From NCBI RefSeq assembly GCF_001439845.1, contig NZ_JYLO01000003.1, forward strand, positions 372,001-436,000: a DNA stretch of 64,000 nucleotides. Direction: 5' to 3'. Shown piece after piece: positions 45,749 to 54,440 of the stretch. The translations under genes were made by a program, and so were the position numbers. Below the pieces are notes generated by a model. It was not told where the DNA came from and did no database searches. It saw nothing but the letters and a program-made list of their open reading frames with translations. The stretch comes from Pseudomonas lactis. GTDB lineage: Bacteria > Pseudomonadota > Gammaproteobacteria > Pseudomonadales > Pseudomonadaceae. Each line of letters begins with the position of its first letter. The first letter of the stretch is position 1.

Positions 45749-46663
45749 CTAGAGACTCTCAGGATCCCCAAAAAACATCTGAATCCTCGACCTCAACCAC
45801 CGCTCCCCCGGATCATTATCCTGCGAACCCCGCCACGCCATATGCAGCTCAAACGAGCGCACCGGCAACGGCGGGTCTTCGGCCCGCAACCCACCCGCCG
45901 AGGTCAATGCTTCCGCCGCATAATCCGGCACGGTGGCCAAAATGTCCGTACCCGCCAGCAACGTACCCAGGCCATTGAACTGCGGCACCGCGAGTACAAC
46001 GTGGCGCTTGCGGCCGAGTTTTTCCAGCTCTTCATCGATAAACCCGCTCAAGTCGCCGGCAAAGGAGACAAGGGCGTGGGGGCGCGAGCAGAAGTCATCC
46101 AGGCTCAGCGAGCCGGGCACGCTGTCGGCGCGCAGCAGTTTGGGCAGGCTGCGGCGCAGTACCTTGCGCTTGGCGTTGGCGGGCAGGTCGGCGGTGTAGC
46201 TGACGCCGATGGAGATTTCGCCGGAGGCCAGCAGGCCGGGCATCAGGATGTAGTTGACGCGGCGTACCACCAGCACGATGCCGGGGGCTTCGGAGCGCAG
46301 GCGTTTGAGCAGTTGCGGGAGCAGGGCGAATTCCACGTCGTCGGACAGGCCAATGCGAAACACGGCGGTGCTGGTGGCCGGGTCGAATTCGGCGGCGCGG
46401 CTGACGGCGGTGGAGATCGAGTCCAGGGCCGGGGAGAGCAGGGCGAAGATTTCCACGGCGCGGGCCGAGGGTTCCATGCTGCGCCCGGTGCGCACGAACA
46501 GGGGGTCATCGAACAACCCGCGCAGGCGTGACAACGCCGCGCTGATGGCCGGCTGGCCGAGGAACAATTTCTCGGCGGCGCGGGTCACACTGCGCTCATG
46601 CATCAAGGTTTCGAATACGATCAAGAGGTTAAGGTCGACACGACGCAGGTCGTTACGGTTCAT
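45749..46663 (-). CDS. mexT: MexT, LysR-family activator of mexEF-oprN
   Basis: 304 residues from ATG 46663 (AGGAC upstream), starting MNRNDLRRVDLNLLIVFETL. The HTH is RSVTRAAEKLFLGQPAISAALSRL. The sequence follows P. aeruginosa MexT almost throughout as I remember it (VFRIGLSDDVEFALLPQLL; AVPQFNGLGTLLAGTDILAT). It diverges from mexS, as in P. aeruginosa, but mexEF-oprN is not adjacent here and lies at 5.5-11.3 kb. No frameshift or insertion of the sort that switches MexT on or off in P. aeruginosa is visible. Confidence 0.9.
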   Translation of the reverse strand: MNRNDLRRVDLNLLIVFETLMHERSVTRAAEKLFLGQPAISAALSRLRGLFDDPLFVRTGRSMEPSARAVEIFALLSPALDSISTAVSRAAEFDPATSTAVFRIGLSDDVEFALLPQLLKRLRSEAPGIVLVVRRVNYILMPGLLASGEISIGVSYTADLPANAKRKVLRRSLPKLLRADSVPGSLSLDDFCSRPHALVSFAGDLSGFIDEELEKLGRKRHVVLAVPQFNGLGTLLAGTDILATVPDYAAEALTSAGGLRAEDPPLPVRSFELHMAWRGSQDNDPGERWLRSRIQMFFGDPESL

Positions 46664-46830
46664 CTTGTGTCCTGGAAGAGTCAGCAAACTTGATGTGAGC
46701 GGTCATGTAGCAACCCCTGAGGTTCGATTCAGAAGGATGACCGGCATGAATCTTACGGGGAAAGGCTGGTACTCTGCACCGGCTAATTGATTTTTCCTAC
46801 GATAGTTGAGGGGTGTTCCTCCTTCGCGGA

Positions 46831-46854
46831 ATCAATGACAGGCATGTCGACTAT
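46831..46854 (+). promoter_or_regulatory. Candidate MexT box upstream of mexS
   Basis: ATCA-N5-AGGCAT-N4-ACTAT has both outer elements of the MexT box (ATCA and ACYAT) exact and at the right spacing; the inner core matches 2 of 6. It lies 78 bp before mexS and 168 bp before mexT in their divergent promoter region. Confidence 0.5.
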
Positions 46855-46931
46855 TAATGGTGACCGGTGGTCTTACCCCCAAAGCCCAGATAAAGTTCAT
46901 GGCATTAGAGGTTACTTTGACGAGGTTTGCG

Positions 46932-47954
46932 ATGTCCCGCACGATCCGTTTTCACAAGTTTGGTCCGGCCGAGGTGCTCAAATGCGAAGAGCATGCAGCC
47001 GCACAGCCCGCACCGGGCGAAGTGCAGGTGCGTGTCGACGCGATCGGCATCAGTTGGTACGACGTTCTGTGGCGCCAGAACCTGGCGTCTTCCCATGCAC
47101 GCCTGCCTTCTGGCCTGGGCCATGAAATGGCCGGTGTGGTAGTCGCCCTCGGCGACGGCGTGGATGATTTGGCAGTGGGCGATAAGGTGGCCAGTTTTCC
47201 GGCCGAGAGCCCCAATGATTACCCGGTGTATGGCGAGCAGATCGTCTTGCCCCGTTCGGCCCTGACCCGTTACCCGGATGTCTTGAGCCCGATTGAAGCC
47301 AGCGTGCATTACACGCCGCTGCTGATTGCGTACTTTGCCTACATGGACCTGGCGCGGGTCAAGCCCGGCCAGTTTGCCCTGGTGACCGACGCCAGCCACT
47401 GTGCCGGCCCTTCGTTTGTGCAGCTGGGCAAGGCCCTGGGTGTACGGGTGATTGCCGCCACCAAAGACAGTGCTGAACGTGAATACCTGCTGTCTCTCGG
47501 GGCGGAAAAGGTCATCGTGACCGAAGAACAAGACCTGCTGATGCAGATCAACAAGTTCACGGACAACCGTGGCGTCGACGTGGTGTTCGATGGCTTGGGA
47601 GGCCCGCAGATGTCGCTGCTTGGGGACGTCCTGGCGCCGCGCGGCAGCCTGGTGCTGTATGGCCTGCAAGGTGGCAATCAGACGCCATTCCCGGCCTGTG
47701 CGGCGTTCCAGAAGAACATTCAGTTCTTTGTGCACTGTATCGGCAACTTCACCGGCAAGCCGGAGCTGGGCATTATCCAGGACCAAGTGGCGTTGCAGCG
47801 TGCGTTGCGCGATATCAACCAGCTGACGGCCGACCGTGTGCTTGTCCCACTGAAAACCACGGTATTTCCGTTCAGTCAGTTCGTCGAAGCGCACCGATAC
47901 ATGGATGAATGCCCGTGCCGCGAACGGGTGGCGTTGCAGGTTGAAGCTGTTTGA
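46932..47954 (+). CDS. mexS: MexS, MDR-superfamily quinone oxidoreductase-like protein
   Basis: 340 residues from ATG 46932 (MSRTIRFHKFGPAEVLKCEE); the frame is open 25 codons further but that part overlaps the promoter. It has the zinc-free quinone oxidoreductase form: GHEMAGVV at about residue 62, a nucleotide fold with ALVTDASHCAGPSFVQLGKALG, and VDVVFDGLGG. In P. aeruginosa MexS limits an endogenous electrophile that activates MexT, and its loss induces mexEF-oprN. The pairing with mexT is conserved here. Confidence 0.88.
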   Translation: MSRTIRFHKFGPAEVLKCEEHAAAQPAPGEVQVRVDAIGISWYDVLWRQNLASSHARLPSGLGHEMAGVVVALGDGVDDLAVGDKVASFPAESPNDYPVYGEQIVLPRSALTRYPDVLSPIEASVHYTPLLIAYFAYMDLARVKPGQFALVTDASHCAGPSFVQLGKALGVRVIAATKDSAEREYLLSLGAEKVIVTEEQDLLMQINKFTDNRGVDVVFDGLGGPQMSLLGDVLAPRGSLVLYGLQGGNQTPFPACAAFQKNIQFFVHCIGNFTGKPELGIIQDQVALQRALRDINQLTADRVLVPLKTTVFPFSQFVEAHRYMDECPCRERVALQVEAV

Positions 47955-47960
47955 GCTGTA

Positions 47961-47984
47961 GGAGTATTCGCAAATGAATACTCC
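47961..47984. terminator. Hairpin after mexS
   Basis: GGAGTATTC-GCAAAT-GAATACTCC is a perfect 9-bp stem 7 nt past the mexS stop. There is no T run, so it may be an mRNA-stabilising or weak termination hairpin. A second stem (GCGCCGC ... GCGGCGC, 48093-48119) follows. Confidence 0.5.
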
Positions 47985-48603
47985 GGCGCCTGAGCTGATG
48001 AGGCAAATGCGCCATTTGACAGGGCTTAACCCGCACCGGGGTTGAGCCGCCGCAGGGGCGTTCTACCCCGCAAACAATACCGTTATTGCCATGCGCCGCC
48101 CTGAAATCCAGTGCGGCGCTCTTGTGTGGGCGTCATTCAAGTTGGGCTGGCAGGTCATCTGAACTGCTTTTTGACGCTGTTCTGTATCTGTTAATCATTA
48201 TTTGAGTGCCGATAATTGAGTCTTCATTGTCATCTCAAGGATTGAGCCATGATTGATTACACGGCAGTTGCGTCACGCACCTTCAGAACTAACGAGGCTC
48301 GGATTGTTTTTTTCGGCAAGTGCAAAACGAATGCCCTTTTGCTTTACGCGCAGCCCAGGTGCGCAGGTGATTAATATTCGTCGGACAATTCTCTAATTGC
48401 TTAGTTAAAACAGTGTAGGACGTTGTCGGAACATTCCTAAGGCTAACAGCTGTTTCGCTGGAGCCCGCGCAGGCGCCGGATTCTCCGGCGGAGCAGCCAT
48501 GGGCGCCCTCAATGCTCTCACCTGCGCTTTTGTTGCAAGGTGCTAATGTTGACTCAAACTTGTGCTGCGCAATGGAAGACAAGCCTACAGATGTAATAGG
48601 TCG
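47985..48603. other. Intergenic region mexS-unknown gene, AT-richer, tiny ORF at 48249-48374
   Basis: About 700 bp separate mexS from the next gene. The only frame with a ribosome site (AAGGA, 9 nt before ATG 48249) encodes 41 residues beginning MIDYTAVASRTFRTNEARIV, with no known family. The region is AT-richer than its surroundings and could hold a leader peptide or small RNA; no structure decides. Confidence 0.35.
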
Positions 48604-48643
48604 AGCAACGCTGTTTGGTAGTTGCTTGAAACTGATATTTCAA
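48604..48643. promoter_or_regulatory. Two inverted repeats upstream of the unknown protein gene
   Basis: AGCAAC-N11-GTTGCT (48604-48626) and TTGAAA-CTGATA-TTTCAA (48626-48643) are perfect 6-bp inverted repeats ending 17 bp before the start codon at 48660. They are plausible operator sites, perhaps for the MocR-type regulator encoded downstream. Confidence 0.45.
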
Positions 48644-48659
48644 CTCAGGTAGTAGAACG

Positions 48660-50084
48660 ATGAGCACTATTCATGAACAAGCCATGAGCTATGTTTACCA
48701 GCAAGTTCTGCAACGTTTAATCGGGCACTTTACGCGCGCCGAACGAACGTCACTTCAATTGCTCGTTCAGCGAATCGTGGTGGCCGCAGGCGGCATGGAA
48801 CAAGTGGGCAATTACAAAGTACTGATCGCCCATGGTGGCGGCGAAGTGAGCAGCTACACCCTCGCGTTGCTGCGTGCGGCGCAACTGACCATTGCCGGAC
48901 GCTCGCCCAAGACTTTTCAGATACGGGTGGCAACATTGCGGCATGCGGGTATGACTCAAGCAACGCTCGACTCACTGAATCAAGGCTACGCAGCGCTGTT
49001 CTTCCATGACGACCCCCGCGTAGAGCTGTTGATGGTGGAAAACCATGAGGTGCTGCCATTTAACCATCAGCGCCCGGCGTCCAATGCCGCTCGGGAAATC
49101 AGCCAGCGTAACAAGCTGATGATCGGGCACCTGACATCCGGCGATATCCGCGCCGCCCTGTGCGATGACACGCTCCTGGCCCTCGGCGATTTCTATCAAC
49201 GGGTCGCTACCTGGAACGGCGGCGTACACGCCTTGGTCAGCGGTGATTCAGCGCGCAAGCAAAGCCAATACATCGCGTGGCTGAAAAAAAGCGCGCTGGC
49301 GACCGGTCTTGCCTTTGCGCCCGCTAAGCCATCGTCGCTCAATGCATGGTTTGCACGCATGGAGGAGTGGAGTGTGGGTTGCTATCGCGACGTCTATGGC
49401 GAGCACTATGCGGGCAACGAAAGTCCGGGCCGGGGCGGGCATCGTCATTTGGCCTATATCGGCATCGCCGACTTGCTCAAAGACGCCGACGTCGGGCATG
49501 CGCCACTGCTCACCGGGTTCCTCGCCCACAAGCGGGACCCGTTCGAGTTCCATTTCAGCCATCCAGCCTATCCCAACCCAATGCTCATGGCGCATTTGCA
49601 CGGCGTGCAGGCCCAGTGCCTGCGTGAGCTTTCCTACGAACATGGCGTCGCGGGGTTTGTTCGTCGTGCGGCAGACTTCCTGCATCGCCGGCACGTGCCG
49701 GTCGCGCTGATCAAAGAAGCGTCCGGGCGGGAAGGGCAGTTGCTGTCCTCCGCCTACATCCAGGAGTTCTCGGGTCTGGACGACAGCCAATTGACCTGCC
49801 TGTTATTTGCACCTTTTGTTCAGCATGGCGAGCGGTTGGAGAGTTTCTTGCGTCAATGCCATCCCGGCATGCTGGTGGCGCTCCCCGAACTCCACAAGGC
49901 ACTACAGGGCAAACCCGCAGCGGACATCCTGCACCAGTGGCTGGTGGATACCAGTGGGTTGCCGCTGCCGCTGTTGCAGCACCTGTACCGTAAGCGCCCG
50001 CTGTTGGAAGGACGCGGCACGCGGGCGCGCAAACGAGCTTTCGCGCGGCCCGAGGCGCGCGTCGCCCAAGTGTCGGGGCGTTAG
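48660..50084 (+). CDS. Unrecognised 474-residue cytoplasmic protein paired with a MocR regulator
   Basis: I do not recognise the family. There is no signal peptide or membrane segment. Notable segments are an N-terminal GGGEVSSYTLALLRAAQL, a Gly/His-rich YAGNESPGRGGHRHLAYIGI near residue 258, and a very basic tail (RGTRARKRAFARPEARVAQ) that could bind nucleic acid or acidic partners. GC content and codon use are normal for the genome. The MocR-type gene begins 37 bp downstream on the same strand, so the two are probably co-transcribed. AT-rich DNA with two inverted repeats precedes it. Confidence 0.7.
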   Translation: MSTIHEQAMSYVYQQVLQRLIGHFTRAERTSLQLLVQRIVVAAGGMEQVGNYKVLIAHGGGEVSSYTLALLRAAQLTIAGRSPKTFQIRVATLRHAGMTQATLDSLNQGYAALFFHDDPRVELLMVENHEVLPFNHQRPASNAAREISQRNKLMIGHLTSGDIRAALCDDTLLALGDFYQRVATWNGGVHALVSGDSARKQSQYIAWLKKSALATGLAFAPAKPSSLNAWFARMEEWSVGCYRDVYGEHYAGNESPGRGGHRHLAYIGIADLLKDADVGHAPLLTGFLAHKRDPFEFHFSHPAYPNPMLMAHLHGVQAQCLRELSYEHGVAGFVRRAADFLHRRHVPVALIKEASGREGQLLSSAYIQEFSGLDDSQLTCLLFAPFVQHGERLESFLRQCHPGMLVALPELHKALQGKPAADILHQWLVDTSGLPLPLLQHLYRKRPLLEGRGTRARKRAFARPEARVAQVSGR

Positions 50085-50120
50085 CAACGTGTGTCCGCCA
50101 ATGAACGCCGGTGAGCAACG

Positions 50121-51524
50121 ATGAACCTTCGGGGGGAGCGGCAAGTAGACTTTGCCTATCAGGCGGTATACCGCTACATGATCAACCTGATCAACGAAGT
50201 CAGCCGGGAAACGCCGGTGAAACTGCCGTCCCTGCGGCAGTTATCGACGCGCATGAATGTGTCGATCTCGACGATTCAGTACGCCTATTCGTTGCTGGAA
50301 AAGGAAGGCCGAGTGTACTCGGTGGCCAAATCCGGCTACTTCGCTTGGCCCGTGGCTGCAAACGCGCCCCTTATGGCCGGTACTGATTTGCTCGAGCGCT
50401 TGTACACGGCTGCACGGCGCCCGGCGATGGTGGTACTCAGTGGTGATGAACCGGCGCTGTTGGGGTCGCTGGATGGCGCCTTGCTGGCGCTGGAACGCCA
50501 ACTGGTACGCCGGTATCCCCATCACCTGCAACCTTCGCAACCCTGCGGTGTGTGGGAGTTGCGCGCTGCCTTGGCCGCCCGCTATACCTCGTCGCCCACC
50601 CGCTGCTGGCAAGCGGATGAGGTGTATGTGGGGGCGGACCTTCAAGGCGTACTGGGCATCCTCATTGATGCCCTGGGCCTCAAAGGCACCGTGGTGGTGG
50701 TTGAATCGCCCTGCGATTACCTGGTGTTGCGCCTGCTACAGGCCGCTGGCGTACGGGTTATTGAATGGCCCTGGCGTGCCGACGGCCGTCCGGACCTGGC
50801 CACATTGGAGCACCTGCTGCGCCATGAACCGGTGCACCTTGTGCTGCTCTCATCCGTGGTCAGCATGCCCTCGGGTAACACCATGACCGAACCCGAGCGG
50901 CTGCACGTAGCGCGACTGCTCGACCAGCACGGCTGCTGGTTGCTGGAGAACGATACCTTCGGTGACCTGAGCTTTGCGCCGCCCGGGCCGGCCTTGCGCA
51001 GCCGGGTCAACCCAGAGCGGCTGATCGTGTTTTCTTCGTTCGAAAAGGTGTTAGGCCCGGAAGCCCCCTTTGGTTACCTGCTGGCGCGGCAGATGAGCAG
51101 TGAATTGCAGCGCCAATTCTTGCTGCGTTCATTTCGACTGTCTGCTATCCGACAACGCGCCATTGCCCGGCTTTATGAGAGTGGGCGGTTTGACCAGCAC
51201 CTGCAGACGCTGCGTCAGCGCCTTCACGAGCAGGCCCATGCCATGAGTCACCGCTTGGATGTGCGTCTGCAAGGACGTGTGCATTACCGCATGCCCGTGG
51301 CCGGGGCGAGTTTTTGGTTGCAGTCGACGGCGCCGGTGGACATGCGCCTGGTGTTTCAGCGCATGCTCGCCCAGCAGGTGGTGATTGCCCCGGGCGAGCT
51401 GTTCAGCCTCAGTGGTTTGCATCACCAGCATATGCGCTTGAGCCATACCTTTAGTGGCCATCCCAACCTCGACATCGCCCTGGATACGCTGGCGCAGTCA
51501 CTACGGCAGGCGCAGACTGAGTAG
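50121..51524 (+). CDS. MocR-type PLP-dependent transcriptional regulator (GntR HTH + aminotransferase fold)
   Basis: 467 residues. An N-terminal GntR winged helix (about 20-75, LPSLRQLSTRMNVSISTIQYAYSLLEKEG) is joined to a fold-type I aminotransferase domain. The PLP-lysine segment is SSFEKVLGPEAPFGYL, so the Schiff-base Lys is kept; the Asp/Asn contacts appear in LLENDTFGDLSF. MocR proteins control vitamin B6, GABA or taurine genes. The likely target here is the unknown gene upstream or its own operon. The stop codon TAG is the first triplet of a REPIN. Confidence 0.85.
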   Translation: MNLRGERQVDFAYQAVYRYMINLINEVSRETPVKLPSLRQLSTRMNVSISTIQYAYSLLEKEGRVYSVAKSGYFAWPVAANAPLMAGTDLLERLYTAARRPAMVVLSGDEPALLGSLDGALLALERQLVRRYPHHLQPSQPCGVWELRAALAARYTSSPTRCWQADEVYVGADLQGVLGILIDALGLKGTVVVVESPCDYLVLRLLQAAGVRVIEWPWRADGRPDLATLEHLLRHEPVHLVLLSSVVSMPSGNTMTEPERLHVARLLDQHGCWLLENDTFGDLSFAPPGPALRSRVNPERLIVFSSFEKVLGPEAPFGYLLARQMSSELQRQFLLRSFRLSAIRQRAIARLYESGRFDQHLQTLRQRLHEQAHAMSHRLDVRLQGRVHYRMPVAGASFWLQSTAPVDMRLVFQRMLAQQVVIAPGELFSLSGLHHQHMRLSHTFSGHPNLDIALDTLAQSLRQAQTE

Positions 51525-51618
51525 GAGCGAGCTTGCTCGCGAAAAACGTCAACGATAACGCGCGCTGCCTGAATAAACGCGGCGCTTGTGAGTTTTTCGC
51601 GAGCAAGCTCGCTCCTAC
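51521..51618. repeat. REPIN (inverted REP doublet), upstream of pgm
   Basis: Two REP palindromes (GTAGGAGCGAGCTTGCTCGCG and its inverse) face each other across about 50 nt. The MocR stop codon lies inside it. It shares its first 41 nt (51522-51562) exactly with the REPIN at 53441. Confidence 0.9.
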
Positions 51619-51785
51619 AACTATCCAATGTGGGAGCTGGCCTGACAGCCGGTCAGGCCGAGTGCATATCCTCACCTCAATTATGCGAAATTTCTCTTCA
51701 GGCTGTCGGATCGATACCGTCGCGCAGTAGTCCAAGTCTCAGTAAACTGTCATTTTTTCCGAATCCTTCTTTTCGAGGTTTATGC
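51619..51785. other. pgm upstream region
   Basis: A single REP-like piece (GTGGGAGCTGGCCTGACAGCC) lies near 51630. The rest must hold the pgm promoter. No convincing -35/-10 pair stands out. Confidence 0.4.
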
Positions 51786-53429
51786 ATGACTATCAGTCCT
51801 TTTGCGGGCAAACCGGCGCCAGCCCAGTTGCTGGTGGATATCCCGCGACTGGTCACGGCCTACTACACCGGCCAGCCTGATGCAGCGATCTCCACTCAGC
51901 GCGTGGCTTTTGGTACCTCCGGGCACCGTGGCAGTTCGTTCGAACTGAGTTTCAACGAGTGGCATGTGCTGGCTATCAGCCAGGCCATCTGCCTGTACCG
52001 CGAAGCCCAGGGCATCACGGGCCCATTGTTTGTCGGCCTGGATACCCATGCATTGTCGACGCCAGCCGGTGCCAGTGCCTTGGAAGTCCTGGCGGCCAAC
52101 GGCGTGCACGTGATGCTGGCCGAGGGCGACGAGTACACGCCGACGCCGGCGATTTCCCACGCCATCATTTGCTACAACCGTGGCCGTACCAGCGGCCTGG
52201 CGGACGGCATTGTGATTACACCGTCCCACAACCCGCCGCAAAGTGGCGGCTACAAGTACAACCCGCCTAACGGTGGCCCAGCCGATACTCACGTCACCAA
52301 GTGGATCGAAGCCAAGGCCAACGAACTGCTCGCCAACAAGCTGGCCGGGGTCAAGCGCATCACTCACGCCCAGGCGCTCAAGGCAGACACCACCCATCGC
52401 CATGACTACCTCAACAGCTACGTGGCCGACCTGATCAACGTGATCGACATGGACGCGATCCGTAGCGCCGACCTGCGCTTGGGCGTGGATCCATTGGGCG
52501 GAGCAGGGGTGCGCTATTGGTCGGCGATTGCCGAGCACTACCGCTTGAACCTGGAGGTGGTGAATACCGAGGTCGACGCAACCTTCCGCTTCATGAGCGT
52601 CGACTGGGATGGCCAGATTCGCATGGACCCGTCTTCCAGCTACGCCATGCAAAGCCTGATCGGGCTCAAGGAACGCTTCGACGTTGCGTTTGCGTGTGAC
52701 CCGGACCACGACCGCCACGGCATCGTCACGCCCTCTGGTGGCTTGCTGGCGCCCAACAACTACCTGGCGGTGTCCATCGACTACCTGTTCCAGAACCGTC
52801 CGGACTGGCGTGCCGACGCGGCCGTAGGCAAGACCGTGGTCAGCAGCGGCCTGATCGACCGCGTCGCAGCGCGCATCGGCCGTCGCCTGTACGAAGTGCC
52901 GGTGGGCTTCAAGTGGTTTGCCGATGGCTTGTTCGAAGGTTCGTTGGGGTTTGGCGGCGAAGAAAGCGCCGGCGCCTCGTTCCTGCGCAAAGACGGCAGC
53001 GTGTGGAGCACCGACAAGGACGGCCTGATCCCGGCCTTGCTGGCCGCAGAAATGACCTCGCGCAAAGGCCAGGACCCGAGCCAGATCTACCGTGGCTTGA
53101 CCGATGCCCTGGGTGAGCCGTTCGCCATTCGCGTGGATGCCAAGGCCACTCCAGCGCAAAAAGCCCTGCTGGGTAAACTGTCGCCGGAGCAGGTCACGTC
53201 CACGCAATTGGCCGGGGAGAGCATCCAGCAGATCCTCAGCCATGCGCCGGGCAACAACCAAGCGATTGGCGGTTTGAAAGTCATGACCGAAAACGGCTGG
53301 TTTGCCGCACGGCCTTCGGGCACTGAGGACATCTACAAGATCTACGCCGAGAGCTTCATTGGCGAAGAACACCTCAAGCAACTGGTGGAAGAGGCGCAGG
53401 TGTTGGTCGATGGTGCAATCAGCCAATAA
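51786..53429 (+). CDS. pgm: Alpha-D-phosphoglucomutase
   Basis: 547 residues from ATG 51786, the normal length of bacterial Pgm; the frame is open to 51588 but that part is REPIN and intergenic DNA. The phosphoserine loop is TPSHNPPQ (Ser147), the metal loop DPDHDRHG and the phosphate-binding [12 protein letters not shown] at the C-terminus. It interconverts glucose 1- and 6-phosphate for glycogen, trehalose and surface sugars. It stands alone between two REPINs. Confidence 0.94.
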   Translation: MTISPFAGKPAPAQLLVDIPRLVTAYYTGQPDAAISTQRVAFGTSGHRGSSFELSFNEWHVLAISQAICLYREAQGITGPLFVGLDTHALSTPAGASALEVLAANGVHVMLAEGDEYTPTPAISHAIICYNRGRTSGLADGIVITPSHNPPQSGGYKYNPPNGGPADTHVTKWIEAKANELLANKLAGVKRITHAQALKADTTHRHDYLNSYVADLINVIDMDAIRSADLRLGVDPLGGAGVRYWSAIAEHYRLNLEVVNTEVDATFRFMSVDWDGQIRMDPSSSYAMQSLIGLKERFDVAFACDPDHDRHGIVTPSGGLLAPNNYLAVSIDYLFQNRPDWRADAAVGKTVVSSGLIDRVAARIGRRLYEVPVGFKWFADGLFEGSLGFGGEESAGASFLRKDGSVWSTDKDGLIPALLAAEMTSRKGQDPSQIYRGLTDALGEPFAIRVDAKATPAQKALLGKLSPEQVTSTQLAGESIQQILSHAPGNNQAIGGLKVMTENGWFAARPSGTEDIYKIYAESFIGEEHLKQLVEEAQVLVDGAISQ

Positions 53430-53440
53430 CTGACACTGTA

Positions 53441-53524
53441 TGTAGGAGCGAGCTTGCTCGCGAAAAACGTCAACGATAACGCGTGCTTGTCGGTGAGTTC
53501 TTCGCGAGCAAGCTCGCTCCTACA
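53441..53524. repeat. REPIN (inverted REP doublet), downstream of pgm
   Basis: Arms TGTAGGAGCGAGCTTGCTCG and its inverse enclose a short variable middle. The left 41 nt are identical to those of the REPIN at 51521. It separates the convergent pgm and pirin genes and may act as a shared terminator. Confidence 0.9.
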
Positions 53525-53527
53525 TGA

Positions 53528-54223
53528 TCAGGCGAGGTCCACCAGCACGATTTCGCTGTCCTCAATCGCCGTTACCCGCAATACCTGTTCATCCTCAACC
53601 GCCACACCATCTCGCGCCTTTGCCTGCACGCCATTGACGTCAATCACGCCCGTGGCGGGCACCAGGTACGCCCGGCGGCCACTGTCCAGCCGGTACTCCG
53701 CTCTTTCTCCAGCTTTCAGGTTAGCTGCCACCAAGCGTGCATCCGCACGAATTCGCAAGCTTTCACTGTCGCCAGCCTTGCCGCTGGCCAGGGTTACAAA
53801 GCCCTCGCGGTTGCCCTGTGGAAACGGTTTGGCGCCCCAGGACGGCGGCAAGCCAGCCTCATTGGGAATGATCCAGATCTGAAAGATCTTGGTTGGCGTA
53901 GCCTCCAGGTTGTACTCGCTGTGGGCAATGCCGGTGCCTGCGCTCATTACTTGCACGTCGCCGGCTTCGGTGCGGCCTTTGTTACCCAGGTTGTCGGCAT
54001 GGCTGATGGCCCCTTCGCGCACATAGGTGATGATTTCCATGTCGCGGTGCGGGTGCTGGGGAAAGCCGCTGCCGGGGGCGATGATGTCGTCGTTCCATAC
54101 CCGCAAGTTGCCCCAGTGCATGCGCTGGGGGTCGTGGTATTCGGCAAAGGAAAAGTGGTGATGAGCGTCAAGCCAGCCATGGTGGGCGCCGCCCAGTGTG
54201 TTGAAAGGTCGAAGTTCAAGCAT
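53528..54223 (-). CDS. Pirin-family bicupin protein
   Basis: 231 residues of the YhhW/pirin family. The N-terminal cupin carries the metal-binding motif GSGFPQHPHRDMEIITYV and a later GTGIAHSEYN with the fourth-ligand His; the C-terminal cupin is degenerate as usual. Relatives include quercetin 2,3-dioxygenases, but the physiological role is generally unknown. It converges with pgm across a REPIN. Confidence 0.88.
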   Translation of the reverse strand: MLELRPFNTLGGAHHGWLDAHHHFSFAEYHDPQRMHWGNLRVWNDDIIAPGSGFPQHPHRDMEIITYVREGAISHADNLGNKGRTEAGDVQVMSAGTGIAHSEYNLEATPTKIFQIWIIPNEAGLPPSWGAKPFPQGNREGFVTLASGKAGDSESLRIRADARLVAANLKAGERAEYRLDSGRRAYLVPATGVIDVNGVQAKARDGVAVEDEQVLRVTAIEDSEIVLVDLA

Positions 54224-54440
54224 GATCGTCTCCTGTTGATGGGCCTATCATCCAGCAGCGCATGATCGAGAAAAAGCGTAAAAAATGCCTGTTTATGATC
54301 CATTTATTCGATGGTTAATCCCGGTGTTCACTTTCACTTCATCGCCTAACTGCATGACTGCAAAGCATTTGGCTGGAACTGAGCGGCGTTTCCGGCGACC
54401 ATGACGGCTTGGTCAAAACAAGCTCACCGCAGGAGTCCGC

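Noticed and set aside
51780..53426. 548-residue open frame opposite pgm
   Set aside because: It is antisense to a gene with clear catalytic motifs, has no family features, and arises from the GC-rich third codon position.
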